A DNA stretch of 64,000 nucleotides from Sinohyriopsis cumingii (Eukaryota > Mollusca > Bivalvia > Unionida > Unionidae). Numbering within the stretch: position 1 is the first letter of the stretch; each line of letters opens with the position of its first letter. The translations under genes and the position numbers were made by a program. Location of the stretch: positions 40,081,006-40,145,005 of the forward strand of contig CM068839.1 in the NCBI GenBank assembly GCA_028554795.2, in the 5' to 3' direction. The notes under the pieces were generated by a model. That model was not told the origin of the DNA. It searched no databases and saw only the letters and a program-made list of their open reading frames with translations. Positions 45,003 to 59,969 of this stretch are shown here, piece by piece.

Positions 45003-48000
45003 GTAAGTGGCACAAAAATCCATTGCCTGGCAGCCTACAACAACTAATGTTTACTTCAGGCAGCCAAGTAGTCTGAAATCCACTGCCCGCTTATGCAACT
45101 GGATTTCGATGGCTGTGGTTTAAAATAAGTTTAATTGCTATGATGAAAAATCACTTTGAATCAACTACCTTCTGGTCTGGTGGTTGTTATTCATGCCAAT
45201 CGTTAATGTTTACGTAAGATTGTATAATTACCGTATGTGGCAGAATCAATCATATATAACAACTCTACTTTTTGCTTGTTGTCCAGCATGTCAGAACTGG
45301 TTAATGTCAGATTTTAAGGCATGTTTACTTTCTGACACTGATTAGGGTTTTGCAAAACAAGAATTACCTATGGAAGAGACACTAGGAACATAATAAGATA
45401 AAACCACATTTTATCCAGCCTCCATTCTTAGACTGTCACATGCTGCAGTTGTAATTGTTTTCAGATTCTCTTATATGATGCAATAAGCTTCAAATGAGTG
45501 CTTCATATAAGAAATGCAAATACTCTTTCATAAATCAGTGCACATTTTTAATATAATGATAGTTATTCTGTGCTAATAAAAACAATCATTTTGCCAAAAA
45601 AATTATATGATGATATCAAAAAATTTTTTTATTGTCATGTGCTTAATATTTATATCAGGGTGAAAAATAACTTGTAAAACATTTTGAAACTAATATGAAT
45701 CTAAACATTTAAACAGTACTAAATCTATAATTATACAGAGAATAATTTGACTATAGAATTCTACATATACAGAGCAAATTTATAAATGCCCAAAATGATG
45801 TTTATTTTAGCACCTTGAAATTGATTTGTTTATATTGATGTTAGAGTACCTACAACAAACCTATATATTAACCAATAAACAATGATGACAATATGTGCCA
45901 AAGATGTGGAGAACATGTATGATACAAGTCTCACTTGCACAAAGTTTTTTTATGACTTTTAATTGGAATGTATGTGCAGATTGGTCAGAAGGAAAAAAAT
46001 TGAAAAGATGGTTTAAATGGAAAGTGATGAAGTCACCAATAGTGGCTTGATAATCTGCCACTTCGGTGGTCCCTGCCATTTACTGGATAACTTTACTATG
46101 GTTTTTAGAATTATATAGGAGTTTTGGTTAGCTAAACTATCCTTTTCATTGCACATGCTGACCAAACAGTTACAGATCCAACTGACAACCAAGCTGTCTG
46201 TCCAGCTAAGATCCAAGCTGACTGACTAGCTGGCAACCAGGCTATCACGCCAACAAAGGTCACTGGTCAGTTCACTTACCAGCAATTCATGCCAGCAAGA
46301 CAAAATGTGATACTTGCATGGCCAGAGATACAATTGCTGACTCATTTCTTTACAAATTAACTAGTTAGGGAGATATCAAAACTAAACACTGGTCATTTAA
46401 TTATGGCATATTTGTTGGCTACATACCTTGCTGCACATGGAATAGTGCTGATGAGGACAACTTCCTTAATTAGTGTGGGGATGACCTCAGTCAGTCAGCG
46501 TACTTCTACCCAACCATGGAATATATGGAGTTTCAGATTTAAAGCAACTGTGCAAGAAATGTTCAGTTTCACTAATCTCTTGGTGCCCAACATTGCTGTC
46601 TGTGAGCCAGGTATATAGGATGAAGGCTTTGGTTGACTTGGAAGATGAGATAAAACATCCCTCTCTCTGTTTAATACATCTGTCAGTGAATACTAAAATA
46701 ATCTGATGGGCTGTTGTTCAGGCAAAATTGTAAATCTCAAGAATACGAAGGTTTTTTTTGGAAGACTAGTATCATTCTCATTACAATAGTACTGCTTGCA
46801 CTTGGACATCTTTAAATACTAAATGACCTATATTGGACAAAGGCATTGAAGCCATTAATGTGACAGCACTACAGTTTGTAAGGTTTATCAGATTGGCTTT
46901 CCATTCAACTTCCAGGTTACTATGGAATATGATTTCAACATTTTAATTGCTCAGTCTGTTGTCAATTTCAATTTGTTTCTTTATGAAATTTTGGGTATTG
47001 ATAATGTATGGGAGTTCATGGCTAGTATTGCCAAGGTAATTAAGAGGGGTATGAACCATTCTATGGCTAAAGGCCAGATCACTTCAGAAAACTCTGAACT
47101 GGTGAAATGAGAGTCCTCATTCCATGGCTGGCTGTCCTACAGCCTTTGGTATACCATTGCTGTTTGGTGGTAGACTCCATAGATATAGAAACAGACATCC
47201 AGTCCAACCTTTATTGCCATTGCCTTGGGCATTCTGGCCAGATTAGTCTCAGCAGCAACAGAGAGACAAAAAAGAGAGGATCGAATACTGCTCAACAGCA
47301 CTTTTGACCTTAGTCAAATTGCAGGCAGCAACAGTCCACACAATACCTGAGACAGTTCAGTAAACATATTGGCAACATGGTTTCTTCTTTCTCATGCCTT
47401 CCAACAATTGTAGATGACTTGCCACTCTGGCTGCATGCTGACACCTGCCTAATGACACCAGATGCCCTCACTTTTAAAATGCTCAGATTGACCTGGATGT
47501 AATGGTGGATGCCATGATGGCAGACCAGACCCTCCAGTAAGGCAGATGTGAAAGAGGTGGCTGAGACAATTACATCTAGAAAATTGGATGAACAAAAAAT
47601 GCTTTGTTTGCCATCCCTACGCTTGCCCAGATGCTGTCAGTTTCAGATGTGTTGGCTGATACAAGAAGCAATGACACAGTTGCTGGCCTCAGGAAAGTTA
47701 TCATCCATACATCCATTTCAAACCTCCAGGGATGGTTCAGAGATGATTGGGAAGTCCAGGAGCACGATATTAGTCAGATCTGGATGCTCCATATCATGGT
47801 CCTTTCTTGTTTTCTGTCACTCTGGTCATTGACCAGTCTGTCCAGCAAGTTGGCTGGCTTAACCTATTGTCTAGTGACCGAAGATTTGTCATGTCTGTGA
47901 GCCATGCCACATACCATGTGATAGTTTTGGGGTACGTGAAAACGTAAAGCTATCATTTGGACTGATCTATTCTTTTCTCAGTGCATTCTGTTTGGGCGGT

Positions 48001-50955
48001 TCCAGAACTGACCATCCAGGTAACAACTATGCAGGCCATCTAGTCAACATCTGAGTTAACTATCTAGCTGGGTCAAGTGTCCTCTCTAGCTGACCATTCT
48101 ACCAAGAAAGCCATGGTATTTGCACTGCTGCCAATTCAACTGGTGAGTAATTTGTTGACTGCTTATCAGTTGGAGAGATACCGTGACACAGAGAGAATGG
48201 CAGTGCCTTGTCCATCCCTCTGAGAATGTTAAACACAGACATGGAGGTAGTGCCAATGAAGACTACCACCTCCCCAGTAAGTGTGGTGATGTAACATACT
48301 CAGATCCCACAATGTAATGGAGTGAGTTCAGCTTTAAAGCGACTGTCAAGAAAACATATGGTGTTTTGATGACTCCAATGCCAATTGCACGTGAAGCTTA
48401 TCAGATTAAGGCTTCAGTAGACTTGTGACATGGAAGATGATGCTGAACATTTCTCCTTCCATATACTGCAACAATCACCAAAGATGAGACTATCAGACCA
48501 TCTGTCAGATAAGATCCATGATCTGGGGATTCTAAGGCATTTTTTCTTCTTCTGAAAGCCAGCTACCAGCAGTGTTTTTGTTGTGCTTATATTAAATATG
48601 TTGGATATATTTATAATTGTGTTTCAGACATTAAATCCAAACATTGCAGTGGTGATGATGACCCTTCCTGTTTACAAGCTGGATAAGACTGTCATGCTTT
48701 GCTACTTCTGGCAACAGCTTTCATGTTAGATCTTGCAATCATATACCTTTCTTGGCAACAAATTGGAATAAAAAAATAACCAGCTATGTCCCAGACTTAG
48801 AAGCCTGTGCAGTTTATTTGCTGTCAGGTTGGGGGTTTAGGCCTATTTTACACAGCCCCCTCTCCCTCAAGCTTTTGATACTAAAATAATACAGAAATTG
48901 AGGAGTACAGTGAGGCTGAACCAAGTCAAAGCAGTGATCACAGGTGTTTCATCCATATCTGGATCTTTTTTTCTCTTTCATATCTGGTTTTGGTCAGGAG
49001 AGTCATGTGAGGAAATTATTTTCAACCTTCAGTTATGGAGAGAATCTCACAAGATAAGAAGGCCCTCCACTTTGAAGGGTTTTACAGAGTGTGGCATGTT
49101 TTCAGGGCCTGGTGAAAGGGTAGCAGCATCATCTCTTTTGAGTTCCTCACTCCTGCTGACATTTTTCTCTGGCTTGTTGAAGAAAAAGTATTGACTCAGG
49201 CTACTATCAAAGGGTACCACTCTATGATATCCAACACTTACCTGTTAGCCAGTTTTCATTTTATTGGGTCAAACTGTCTCATTCAGAATTGTAAATGGAA
49301 TCTTTCATGGGTTTCGATTTGGCATAAACTCAGTGCAGCTCAAGCCTTTTAGATAGTACCCCAATGAAGCTGCTGTCTTACATGACATGCTTCTGATAAC
49401 TTTGGCTTTGGCATACAGAATGAGCAAGTTACATGACTTTAGAGTGGACCCAAATTATCTCTAGTTCAGATTGGGTGGTTTCATGGATCTAATGACATGA
49501 CCAGGCTTTATAGCAGAAATTGACGGCAGTCAGCACTGTCAGTGAAAGACTGGTCATACACTTTATCCCCTTGAGAAGAGAGGCAGTAGTGCAAGATCAT
49601 GTCCATGATCCTTAGAGCACATGGAGAGAAGTTGTTGGGCAAACCTCTTTTGAATCATGGCATAAGTGGGTATTATGCTCAGCGTACATTGAAGTCTAAA
49701 AAGTTAAATTTGCCTCATGAAGATTTCAGCTCATGAGATTTGAGACTTCTCAGCAAGCCTCACGTCTGAATGTAATGCTTTGATTCAAGATAGAATACAA
49801 GCTGTTTGCTGGCAAGCACAGTCAACCATCTCAAGTTTTATTCCTGTGATCTCTGATCTAGCTTCAGAGAGAGGGTAATAGAATCTAGTGGGTTGAGTGG
49901 CTGCAGCCCAGACATGTGCCACTTCCAGTTGATGTCAGCCTAATCTCCTCACAGGCATTAGTTTAATGCTTTTGCTGGATTCACCCAGAATTTGGTTTGA
50001 AGAATACAGTTTGTTTTCTTGTTATCTGTGTATGGTTGTCATGGGTTACCTGACTGTCAGTTGTGTTTCTATCATGTTAGGAGAGCAGAGTGTGCTTCCT
50101 ATAGGGAATCCAGCCATTCTTCCGTCAGTGGATAAAATAAATGTGCAGTATCTTTTCACCTAATATTAATGTAATTGGTAAATGTATTCAAAAGAGAAAG
50201 CAAATGTTTTAATAAATTATATTTTGCTGAGAATACTATCCCTGTCACATTAATATAAAAGCTTCATACGCCTACCCACAAAATGCAAGCATCATTGTTG
50301 AGGGATTTCTCAAGCTAAAACTGAGTAAGCAATCATAGCCACATAATGGTTGTTAGGGGAGGTAATGGGAAAGATTTGTAAGATTTTCTTTCATCTATAT
50401 GTTATATAGATGGGAAATGTGGTCAATTTTTGGTCTGTCCACAATTGCAGGATTGGATTGGTGGCAGAATGTTTTTTCTAAGGTTAATTTGAGCAGATAA
50501 ATATTCTTGGAGAAAATAATTTACTAAAACATTTGCAGATTTCTTTGTGGAGAATTTTTTTTCTTTCTCATGTGCATGGTTTATTACCTGTAAACTTAAC
50601 TCATTTGTTATTTTTCAAAGAGTTTCTGAAACTAGTATCAATAGATACTTGCTATGGGGAAATGTTAAATATTCTTGCACAAAAATGTTGTAATATTTAA
50701 CTTGGAGAACAATGCTGTATACATAATTAGTACTAACAAGATTGTATGGTACTGTCATAAACCTTTTTATCATCCATAGATATAGGTTTCTTTTAATAGT
50801 ATTTACTGGTTTAGAGTACTATGCAGAACAGGCTTGATAAGGTCTTCGTAGAAGAAATCAAATCCCAGCTAGAACTGATTTATTCTTGATTCAAACCCTA
50901 ATGTTACTTTGAGCTGGCAGGTACCTTTTATTTAAATCCTTAATTTCTATTCCAG
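45003..50955 (+). other. Rotatin intron 3, with an old unidentified repeat
   Basis: 6 kb. From about 46100 to 49900 the base composition is less AT-rich and short open frames abound. Two stretches (46400-46680 and 48240-48460; for example GAGTTCAGCTTTAAAGCGACTG against GAGTTTCAGATTTAAAGCAACTG) are diverged copies of one sequence. This looks like an old transposon, type not determined. No rotatin exon is needed here: exon 3 and exon 4 phases join. Confidence 0.45.
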
Positions 50956-51150
50956 AGTTTGAAAGCACCCTGCATTCCACTTTGTCCAGAAATACAGCAG
51001 AATGGACAGCCAGCTCTGCACATGCTCCATCATCTTGCCAGCAAGAACCTTCATGTCTTCCGGACTACAGGGAACCACCTTTGGGCTACTTTGGGGAGGA
51101 GGGTCTCCAGAATACTGAACCCAATTCAGAAGTGGCTGGGATGTTGGAAG
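50956..51150 (+). CDS. RTTN: Rotatin, coding exon 4
   Basis: 195 bp between TATTCCAG and GTAATA. Reads FESTLHSTLSRNTAEWTASS and YREPPLGYFGEEGLQNTEPN. This segment is poorly conserved in rotatin. The assignment rests on splice sites, the open frame, correct phase on both sides and position between recognised exons. Confidence 0.7.
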
Positions 51151-51762
51151 GTAATATGGTACAATAAAACACTGTAAGGACCGTGTATACTTTGGTCTTT
51201 TTATGCCCTACCATGACAGTTGTATGGGTAAATAGTGTTATCCTTGTCTGTCCATCCGTCTTTACTGTGTTATACCTTTGTTAAAGCTTAAAAGTACTGT
51301 ATTTCTTGTGATTTTTTAAAAACATGATAGTGTGGAAAATAATGTGTAAAAAAATTCATTTTGGGGAAGAGATTTTTTATAACAAAATAAAGTACTCAAT
51401 GTTATTGACTCCAAAATATCTACATCATCTTTAGCATTTAATTCATTGGATGTAAATAGAGTGTGCATTAGTACAAATTTTGTCTTGAATTTTCTGACAT
51501 ACGTGTGTAATGAAATAAAAAAGTTTGAAAATAGGTAAGCATAACTTTGACATAAGTGTTCCACAGTTTTTTCTCAAACAGCACTCAACAAAATTTGATT
51601 ATATTTCCTGGAAAGCATCCTGGCATAAAAGGCCATTTAGTTTTGTTAAAAATTATACCAATCCACTATTAGATATGACTGCTCTTTCTAAAAATAGATA
51701 GAACTTTTAAAGATGTCTAAAAAACTATTGAAATGTTATTGCACCATCAAATATAGCCGCTA

Positions 51763-53271
51763 CAGTAAAACCAGTTATGAGAGACCGCCCCTTCTGCCAA
51801 CAAAAGTGCAGTCTCTCAAGATACGTGGTGTCTCATAACAGTTTTGTACAAAAACACCAGTTTCCAAGATCCAGTTCCTGAAAAATTTAAAGAAAAATAA
51901 CCACAATCACCATACCTATATTCTATTATTTATTAATAATTGCTAAAATATTATATGCATTCATCTGAAGTCAAAATTATATAGCAGTAAAGATATACTT
52001 CTATCATTAAACATGAAATCACATTTACATTTGAAGATCACATGTACGTGTATTAGGATATGAAGTCATTTCTGATTTACTCATTTTCCTTATAACACCC
52101 CAAAATTTGTTTTACCAACGTTTAAACCACTATTTTGCGAGTGGTAGTCAGCTCTTTTTTATTTCTGTCACTTACAATAATTATTTTCTTCAGCATTAAA
52201 ATTTGTCTCTTTTTGTTGGAAGTTTGTAGATTGTTGTTAAGGTACTAGGTGTTAACATTGTAAGTGCTCAGTTGTAATATCGACTGTAAAGATGGTATTG
52301 ACTGGGCTTTGGGAAAATATGAAAATCTATACATGTGCATTACATATCTAATAATTAATGAAATAAAAAGAATCTCGTATCTCATCTAGAAACAGAATCA
52401 TTTGCTCAGAGACAAAAGTCAACGACTTAATTCAATGGAGACACAAAGGGATTAACTCTATAAACAAAGAGTGTAACCAAGTCACACCAACTTGAATTGA
52501 CAACAGCTTGGTGATTAGAATGTAATCGCTATGATGTCGGGGAAAAAAACAACAAGCATGACAAGCCCCCCCCCCCCCCCGGCAATGAGGATTAACTCTA
52601 GTGACAAACAATATACGCAACCACTACCTTAATTTCGGCACTACAGTGGTTATTTGTGACTTACATTAGCCTGGTTTATGGACTTTAGCATCTGTCACCG
52701 GCAGCCAGAATCATTTTTCTTTTTGTTCTTTTTATGTTTGTTTTTTATCAGAACCATTTACTAACAAAGCAGTTGTTGTTACAATTTATTACATAGAGGT
52801 CAGTGGTGTTTGTCTCTGTTCTAGTGATACAGTATTTTATGGTGCTGGATTCTGGGTCCTACATAACAGCGGTAGCTATGATAAGGCTGGGAACCAGGCT
52901 AAGTGCTGTAATAATTGACATGTACTTTAGTCTAGTTTACAAAAGAAAATAAAAAACAAAGAAGCATACCTACATTATTTCAGATATCGGTAGCCAGCCT
53001 ATTTTATTATTCTCAGAACGGTATATGTAGTCATTGTTAAGGAAATTAAATAAACTAGGTTGGTGGAGATTATCCATGTTTTTGCAATGCTGTCATTCAT
53101 AGCAGTGTCGAAATGCATATTTTCAAAGACTTCGCTGTTGCTGGTTGTTTTCAGCAGGTGGTCTCTCACAACAGAGTGTTTATATAAGAAAATAGATCCA
53201 TGCATTACAGTTGTGGTCGGAAATTACAGGTGGTTACTCATAGCAAAGGTCGTGCATAACAGGTTTTACTT
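51763..53271. mobile_element. Decayed DNA transposon with TA duplication (Tc1/mariner-pogo type ends)
   Basis: CAGTAAAACCAGTTATGAGAGACC at the left end matches the inverted right end in about 20 of 24 positions, and TA flanks both sides. No intact transposase inside. Lies in rotatin intron 4. Confidence 0.55.
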
Positions 53272-53575
53272 TATTATTGAAAACAGTAATAAATTAAAAA
53301 AATGACAGAATTTGACCAATTCTAGCAGAAAGAATATCTGAATGAAGGCATTTAAAATGTGTTCAAATAATGCCAGTCTGCAATCAAATGTGATCAACAT
53401 TATTAAAATAAAAAAAACATTAACTGACTTGATCACAGAGACCACTCAGCAGATTTTACCAAATTTGACAGAAAGAGCTTTTCATGATGTACAAATGATG
53501 CAATCAGTAGCATTGGAACAAATTTCTTCAGAGATGATCCTGCTGACCCAAATTTCTTGTTCTTGCAGTCTTAGT

Positions 53576-53815
53576 TTCAATCCCCTTCGAACCTCATGTT
53601 TGATATGCATCAGATTTCAATCCCCTTCGAACCTCATGTTTGATATGTGTCAGATTTCAATCCCCTTTGAACCTCATGTTTGATGTGCATCAGATTTCAA
53701 TCCCCTTTGAACCTCATGTTCGATGTGTAAGTTTTTCAATCCCCTTGGAACCTCTTGTTTGATATGTGTCAGATTTCAATCCCCTTTGAACCTCATGTTT
53801 GATATGTGTCAGATT
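53576..53815. repeat. 40-bp minisatellite, six copies
   Basis: Unit TTTCAATCCCCTTTGAACCT followed by CATGTTTGATATGTGTCAGA, with small differences between units. Intronic. Confidence 0.9.
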
Positions 53816-55398
53816 TATGAGATTAGACTGTAATGATTAAAATTTCAAGTTTTCAGTTGTTATCTAGTTTTAGTGTCCCATCATAAAATATGAAAGGGTC
53901 ATATCATGTTATTCTCATCATTCCATCTTTATGGCTGAAAAATGTTTGAAAATATTATGCTCCATGGAATCAAGATTTTCATACCAAAAAAATAAATAAA
54001 ATCCAGATTTTTTATCTTCATATTCTCTATAAATATTTGTCATAAGCAACAAAAAATTGTACTTGCCCAGCAAAATTTTACACTTGTCTCAGTCTTTGAG
54101 GTGAAAGCTCAATATTTTTATGAATGGTGAACATATGAGTTTTTCACCCACAAGATGATATATATCCGTTATTCACTCGAAACATTTTTTTATAATTTTT
54201 TCTCTTGCATGTTGACTATCTAAAGTATATAATAGATTTATGTAGGACATGTTGTAAAGTAATGTCAGCTGTTTACTGTTTATGTTTTGCTTTGGTCTGT
54301 GTCACTGTGCACAACAAATAGTTCCCCTTGAGACAGATGTAAATTAATTGATATTTCGATTATAACAATTTACTAGTTTCAAGGATATAAATTTCTCCTT
54401 TGAATACATTCCCTGATTACATTAATGTTAGGAAGAAATTGCTACCTCTCAAATCCAACAATTGTGGAAAGACAAAATGTTGTTCCTGCATACACCTCTG
54501 TCCTGTATGCTGCACATTACAGAGTCCAAAAACCGAGATTGTAAGCAAGGACATGACGAACCTGAAAAACCAAGATGGGGATGCCATTATTTCTGCTTGT
54601 CCTTGAAATATCCTGGGGATGGTGGTAATGGGGCTGTTTAATGTCTGAATACTCGTTTTGTAATCACACTGGGAATAATTGTCAGTAAAGAGCTCTTTTT
54701 AATAAAGTTGTTCGCTTTTTATGTAAAATTACCTATATAAAATTACCTTTATTTTAACTGGAGTAGCATAAAAAAATAGGAGACCATAACTGCTAACTTC
54801 TCCACATGATTTGTGCGATGTTTGTCTTTTGTAGTTTTACTCCCATTACTTGATATTATACAAAAGATTGATTAACATGATAAAACAATGCAGGTCAACT
54901 TTAGATTGATTGTAACAATGCAGTGAACATATCTATTAATTGGAGATCAAAATGTCTTCATTACTTAATTAGATTCTCAAGGTAATGCTCGTGGGCATCA
55001 CTCTGATGGTCAGATGACACTTTTCATGTTTGAACACAAGAGTGCATATTAAAACTTATTTAATTGGTATTTATTTATTAAGATATTGCCTCCAATAGGT
55101 ATTGCTAATATTTTAAATTATAAAACTTTTGTTGTATTTTATCTTTTACGTGTATTGGTAATATATTTTATTAAGAAAATTTAACACAATATATAATTTC
55201 TTCTTACAAGTTGTAAATTTCATTATGCTGATTCAAATTTCTGGACACTAACTGACCTTTTATTCACATTCTACATATGGGTGCCTATTGTGGGGGCATT
55301 TTCTATTAAGAAAAAAGGGGATCCACACAGGGATCCACATTATTATTATTATTATTATTATTACTGTAATTATTATTAGTGTTATTATTATTACATAG
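53816..55398. other. 3' part of rotatin intron 4
   Basis: AT-rich, with an ATT microsatellite at 55341-55373 just before the exon 5 acceptor. No gene. Confidence 0.6.
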
Positions 55399-55483
55399 GA
55401 TCACCCAGCTGCTTCAGAATGACTACCTTTCCCTGGCTTGCCCTGACTTCCACAGATAGACATGTCATTGTGTCTACCAACTC
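55399..55483 (+). CDS. RTTN: Rotatin, coding exon 5
   Basis: 85 bp between TTACATAG and GTAAGT. Reads GSPSCFRMTTFPWLALTSTD and RHVIVSTN, matching the conserved rotatin phrase 'FPWL.LT.TDRHV'. Starts with two bases of a codon and ends with two, which fits the neighbours exactly. Too short to be found by frame length alone. Confidence 0.85.
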
Positions 55484-56275
55484 GTAAGTTAATCTCTAGC
55501 AATTTTTTGCAGTGAATTTAAGTGCAATGCTCTGTCATATTTAAAGTGTTTAAAATTTAGGGTGCTAAAATTACAAGCATGCATAAGATAACTTTGGTAA
55601 CAGACATTTTTGGGGGTAAAGTGACCATATATTATTCCAAGGTTTAAAAAAGAAACAAAAATGGAAGGTATTTTAGTATTGTGAAACCTCTCAAGATTGA
55701 AACTATGGTAAATAATGAAATCTCCTTAAATTGAATCATGTTTTTAGTTCCCAATATATTTCATAGAATAGCAAGACATTTTACATCGTAAACTGAAGCA
55801 TTTCTGCTCAGAAAACCACAATAAATACTATTTCTACACTAATATGAATGGATAAAACCGAAACTTAATCAGAGAATGTTGCCAAGGTTAATTAAATAGT
55901 GTAATAACTGAGTTAAAAAACCCAGTAGAGATGGAAAAACAGATATCAACACAATTTTAATTATTACATATCTGCTTGTATGTAAAAATGGACTGGCTGA
56001 TAATACTTTATCAAAACAATATTTATGTTAGACAACATCTGATCACATCTGAGTTCTTGGTGAAAGTAAAGAACGCATTAAGAATCCCACTTCCCACCCC
56101 CTTACACCCCAAACAATTGAATCTTACCCCTATGGATTTTGGTCTTGAGAAGTTTAATTGTATCAGATGTGTAAGTTCTTCCTGTATTCTGATGAAATTG
56201 ATACAGATCATGTCAGATGATGAAGAGTAACTACATGATATTGGTTGATAATTGATTTAAACTAGTGATGCACAG

Positions 56276-59070
56276 CTACTGTATATACTCACGTATAAGC
56301 CCATGCACATATAAGCCGACCCCAAAACTAAACAGGTATAAACACTAAAAAGTGCATGACCCACATATAAGCCGACCTACAACTCCGAGACATCTCAAGA
56401 TGCACGAGATAAGTTCTAAATGCATTTATTTAGGCAAAGTTATATTTAAAAAAATTACATGTATATTTATCTTGAGGTTGGCATGCAGGATTATTAAAAA
56501 GAAATGGTATAAACTTGTTTGAAAATTAATTTATTTAATTTTCTGTTTTCTTATAGTTTTTGCCTAATTTAGATTTGTGTATAATTTGATTGAACGATGA
56601 CAAGAATTTATCAATTGCGAGTTGCTGTAACGCTACCTCTCCCTTTTGACTTGATTATTGTTTGTTTATGCATTATTGCATTGGACATTTTATATCAGTG
56701 CACTGGTAATTACGTTTTTACTTTGCTTTGAAATTGTAAATACCTAACTCATTAAAATGTAATCCCAGTATGACATTACAATGAACAAACAATACGGTTT
56801 GATTCAGCGCTCGCAATTAGGCTACTGAATGTATTTACATAATGGCACCACCGCATGTACATTGTAGGTTTGATTACGTGCTGAATTAAGTACATCCCTT
56901 GCAGTCGAGTCATGGGCACCATTGCGCTAAACTTTAATGATATCCTCAAAATACAATAATAAAGTTTCAGAAATAATGCTTCAAAAATTATGCTAATACT
57001 GTAAAAGATGAGTTGTAGTTGGCTTTGATGTAAAGGACCTTACACCATAACTGTCAGCTTTCACACCTGGAGGGGAAAAAACTCCTGAGATTTTTGGGGT
57101 CACTCCATACGTTCCTCCCGATTTCATAATATCTTCTGATTTTTGCAGAGAATTCTTGATTATTACATTATGTCTTCGATTTTCATTTCTTCTAAACAAG
57201 AAAAGTCCTACATGTTCTGTTGTATCACCTGTGAATTATTGTTGTGATGAAATAGTTACTTTACTAATATAAAGAATTCGCTTCTTCACTAAATAGAATA
57301 TTAAGTTAAAACATTATTCACATAAAGTATTGATTTTATTACCGCTACAATAATACAAAAATAAAAAAAATAAACTAGAACAACAAAAATGAATCACAAC
57401 AATAAAATTGTCCTCAGTTAATTTCAATCACAAGAATGATCACTACGAATGATATAACACCATATGATATAGCGCCATTACCACAAAAGAAACTTATGAT
57501 AGTGAACACCTGGCATTTTTATACCATATATACCAATTCTAATTACCATCGTTAAATTAAAAGAAAAATGAAAATACATACGATGCAGCAAATGTGTCCT
57601 AAACAACTAATTCAGAATACATGTTTTATAATAAACAATAGTAAATGCTTTACGAATAAGATCGGATATACAAAGACGGGGAAAATAGTTGCCACATGTA
57701 CAGTACCATGAGGCTGGCTATTGTGGTACCTTTAGTCAACAAAATTGGGAATCCTTTATTTGCCAATCAATTGCTGGTGCTTGTGTAACACACAGTAGTG
57801 TAGAACATGGTTTCTTTGAATTATGACAGAGGGCCAATCATTTTCACAAAATAGTTGCATGGATAAGGATTCATTTTTAATTAGCCACAGCTGACCAGAA
57901 TATGAAAATAGGGAATGTCACAGGGAGAAACGGTGAGTCTTTATGCAAATTTCATGCATATTGGGCCAGGAAGATCGATCAATATTTAGTGAAAACAAGG
58001 CTTTAGAAATGCCACGAAAAACCTCCTGAATTTAGGTCCCAATCTCTATTTTTTTTATTCAGTCTCCCTACTTGGCTTTTGAAAAGTTGACAGGTATGCC
58101 TTACACCCCGTTTTACAAAACTTCAGTAATCATGCTATTGTTATGGAACAAAAGGCAATTACACATCAATGTACTGGTATAATTACCAGTCAGAATTCCC
58201 TCTTATCACAAGCCAGTTTCAGGGTTTTAATGATTAACTGGCCTGTACTGCTGTCGCAAAACGAAAGACAAATTCGCCGACTATCAACAAAGGAAATGCC
58301 GAAACATCAAGCTTACCATTGTGTGGAAAGTTATGATATTTGTTCAGCTAAAACACAAAACTAAAATTGATTGATGTTGAGCTTAGTTGATCTTGATGAG
58401 AATTTAAGTCTTTATTATTACCACACTTCGTGAACATGTAAATTATGATGGTTATGTGCCTTGTACAATTAAACATGTGTACCTTTTTAAGAATATTACC
58501 TCAATTTGTAGGATTGCTTATATCATTGAAAATGAGTAACTCGTGAGCACATGATTCAACGTAAATGAAACAGCTTTTAAGGACTAGCTGAAATGTTTTC
58601 TGGAAGAATGCAGTTTGGTCGAAACAATGAATAAAGCAAAATCTGCATCTAATATGTTTGGGAATAAGTAAGGATTTAAATGATGCTATGCACGCATTGC
58701 ACTGTGTAAGTACTGTACTTTGTAGTTCAGCATGGTCTCCCTGGTAAACACAACCAGCCCGTGAATTATGAAGTCTGTATTTACCTTTATTTAACTTCGA
58801 AATCAGAAAATATGCACATGCAAAATAATAACAAAATCAATCATAGTACTCTGTAACAGTTTAATAAATGTTGGGTCACCGAAAGTCATTTTTTTACATG
58901 CCTATGTCTTAGGACACAAAAAATAATTATTGTTTCATGTGCCAAGATTTACAGCCATTACATTAGTCAACATAAGTTTAGACATTCTCCCATGGATAAG
59001 CTGACCACCCCCTTCCTCCAGGCCTTTTATTCCCTAAATTATTCGGCTTATATGCGATTATATACGGTAG
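56276..59070. mobile_element. Decayed DNA transposon in rotatin intron 5
   Basis: CTACTGTATATACTCACGTATAAGCC at 56276 is matched by the inverted AATTATTCGGCTTATATGCG...TATACGGTAG ending at 59070. 'CACATATAAGCCGACC' recurs twice after the left end. No target duplication or intact gene found. The span 57200-57700 is plain AT-rich. Confidence 0.5.
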
Positions 59071-59854
59071 TTAACAAAACTGCATGGTTGCTATTCAGTC
59101 CTTGCAAAAAATTAGAGTACCTTTTTGTCTTGTGCATTCATAGTCACAGTAATCTATAAAATTAAAAAGCTACTTTGGAGTTGAAGTCAGAATCTCATGA
59201 ATTTCTGGACTGAATATGCTCGGAGTATTCCCTCATGGAACATTGTAAATTAATTCCCTAGACCTTTCACAGGTGATTCAAGCATGGTGATACAACATGC
59301 CTTAATGTCGGACAGGTGCTTGCCACCATGCCTTAATGCCAGTGTCCTTTAAATATATTAACAGAGCATCGAAATTAAAACATATTTGAAGATGACTGGG
59401 CTTGTTCTTTGTTCCTTTTGGTTATTTGCAAATTCTTGTTCTGTTTTAACATCTAGAATGACACCAGATACTAATTATTCCTAACCTGGTGTTTGACGGT
59501 GACAAAAAATGTCACGAAAAATTCAACTGCTAATGAAAGAAACTTACTTTATTTTTTATCCGTCAAGAGGGTGACAATTATAATTTTGACCTACCAACCA
59601 GGCAAGAATGATGTAGGGAAAATAGCCCCAAAATTCTAATTTGTTTTTGTTCTTTAGTAAAAATTGGGTTATTACTATTTCACTTGCTCACTTTTAGTTT
59701 CTAAATGTAAAGGCTATATAAATTTTCACTGCTTTTATCAATTCAGGTCTTCCTTTCCACCACCTTGAATTTTTTCTTTGGAAAACCCCAGCTTCTTCTT
59801 CCCTTTTTTTTTAATTTTTGTGTATGATGCTACTGAGTTAATCTTGATTTTCAG

Positions 59855-59969
59855 ATCTCTGCAGAGTCGAGAACCTCCACTACTAATCAGTACTTGTGAA
59901 TTCCTTAGTGATGTTGTTTTCCAAGACTTCCCAGCAGAAATCTTCTTACAAAGACCTAATATTATTAAG
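59855..59969 (+). CDS. RTTN: Rotatin, coding exon 6
   Basis: 115 bp between TGATTTTCAG and GTTAGT. Reads SLQSREPPLLISTCEFLSDV and VFQDFPAEIFLQRPNIIK, which is close to the vertebrate phrase 'DFPAEIFLQRP.I'. One of the two most secure exons of the gene. Ends on a codon boundary. Confidence 0.92.

Noticed and set aside
47548..47900. Open frames in rotatin intron 3 as an extra gene
   Set aside because: Two overlapping frames of similar length without conserved motifs, inside a diverged repeat. Likely remnants of a transposon of unknown type.
53576..53815. Regular 40-bp repeats resembling a CRISPR array
   Set aside because: Units are contiguous copies without unique spacers, in an intron of an animal gene. 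It is a minisatellite.
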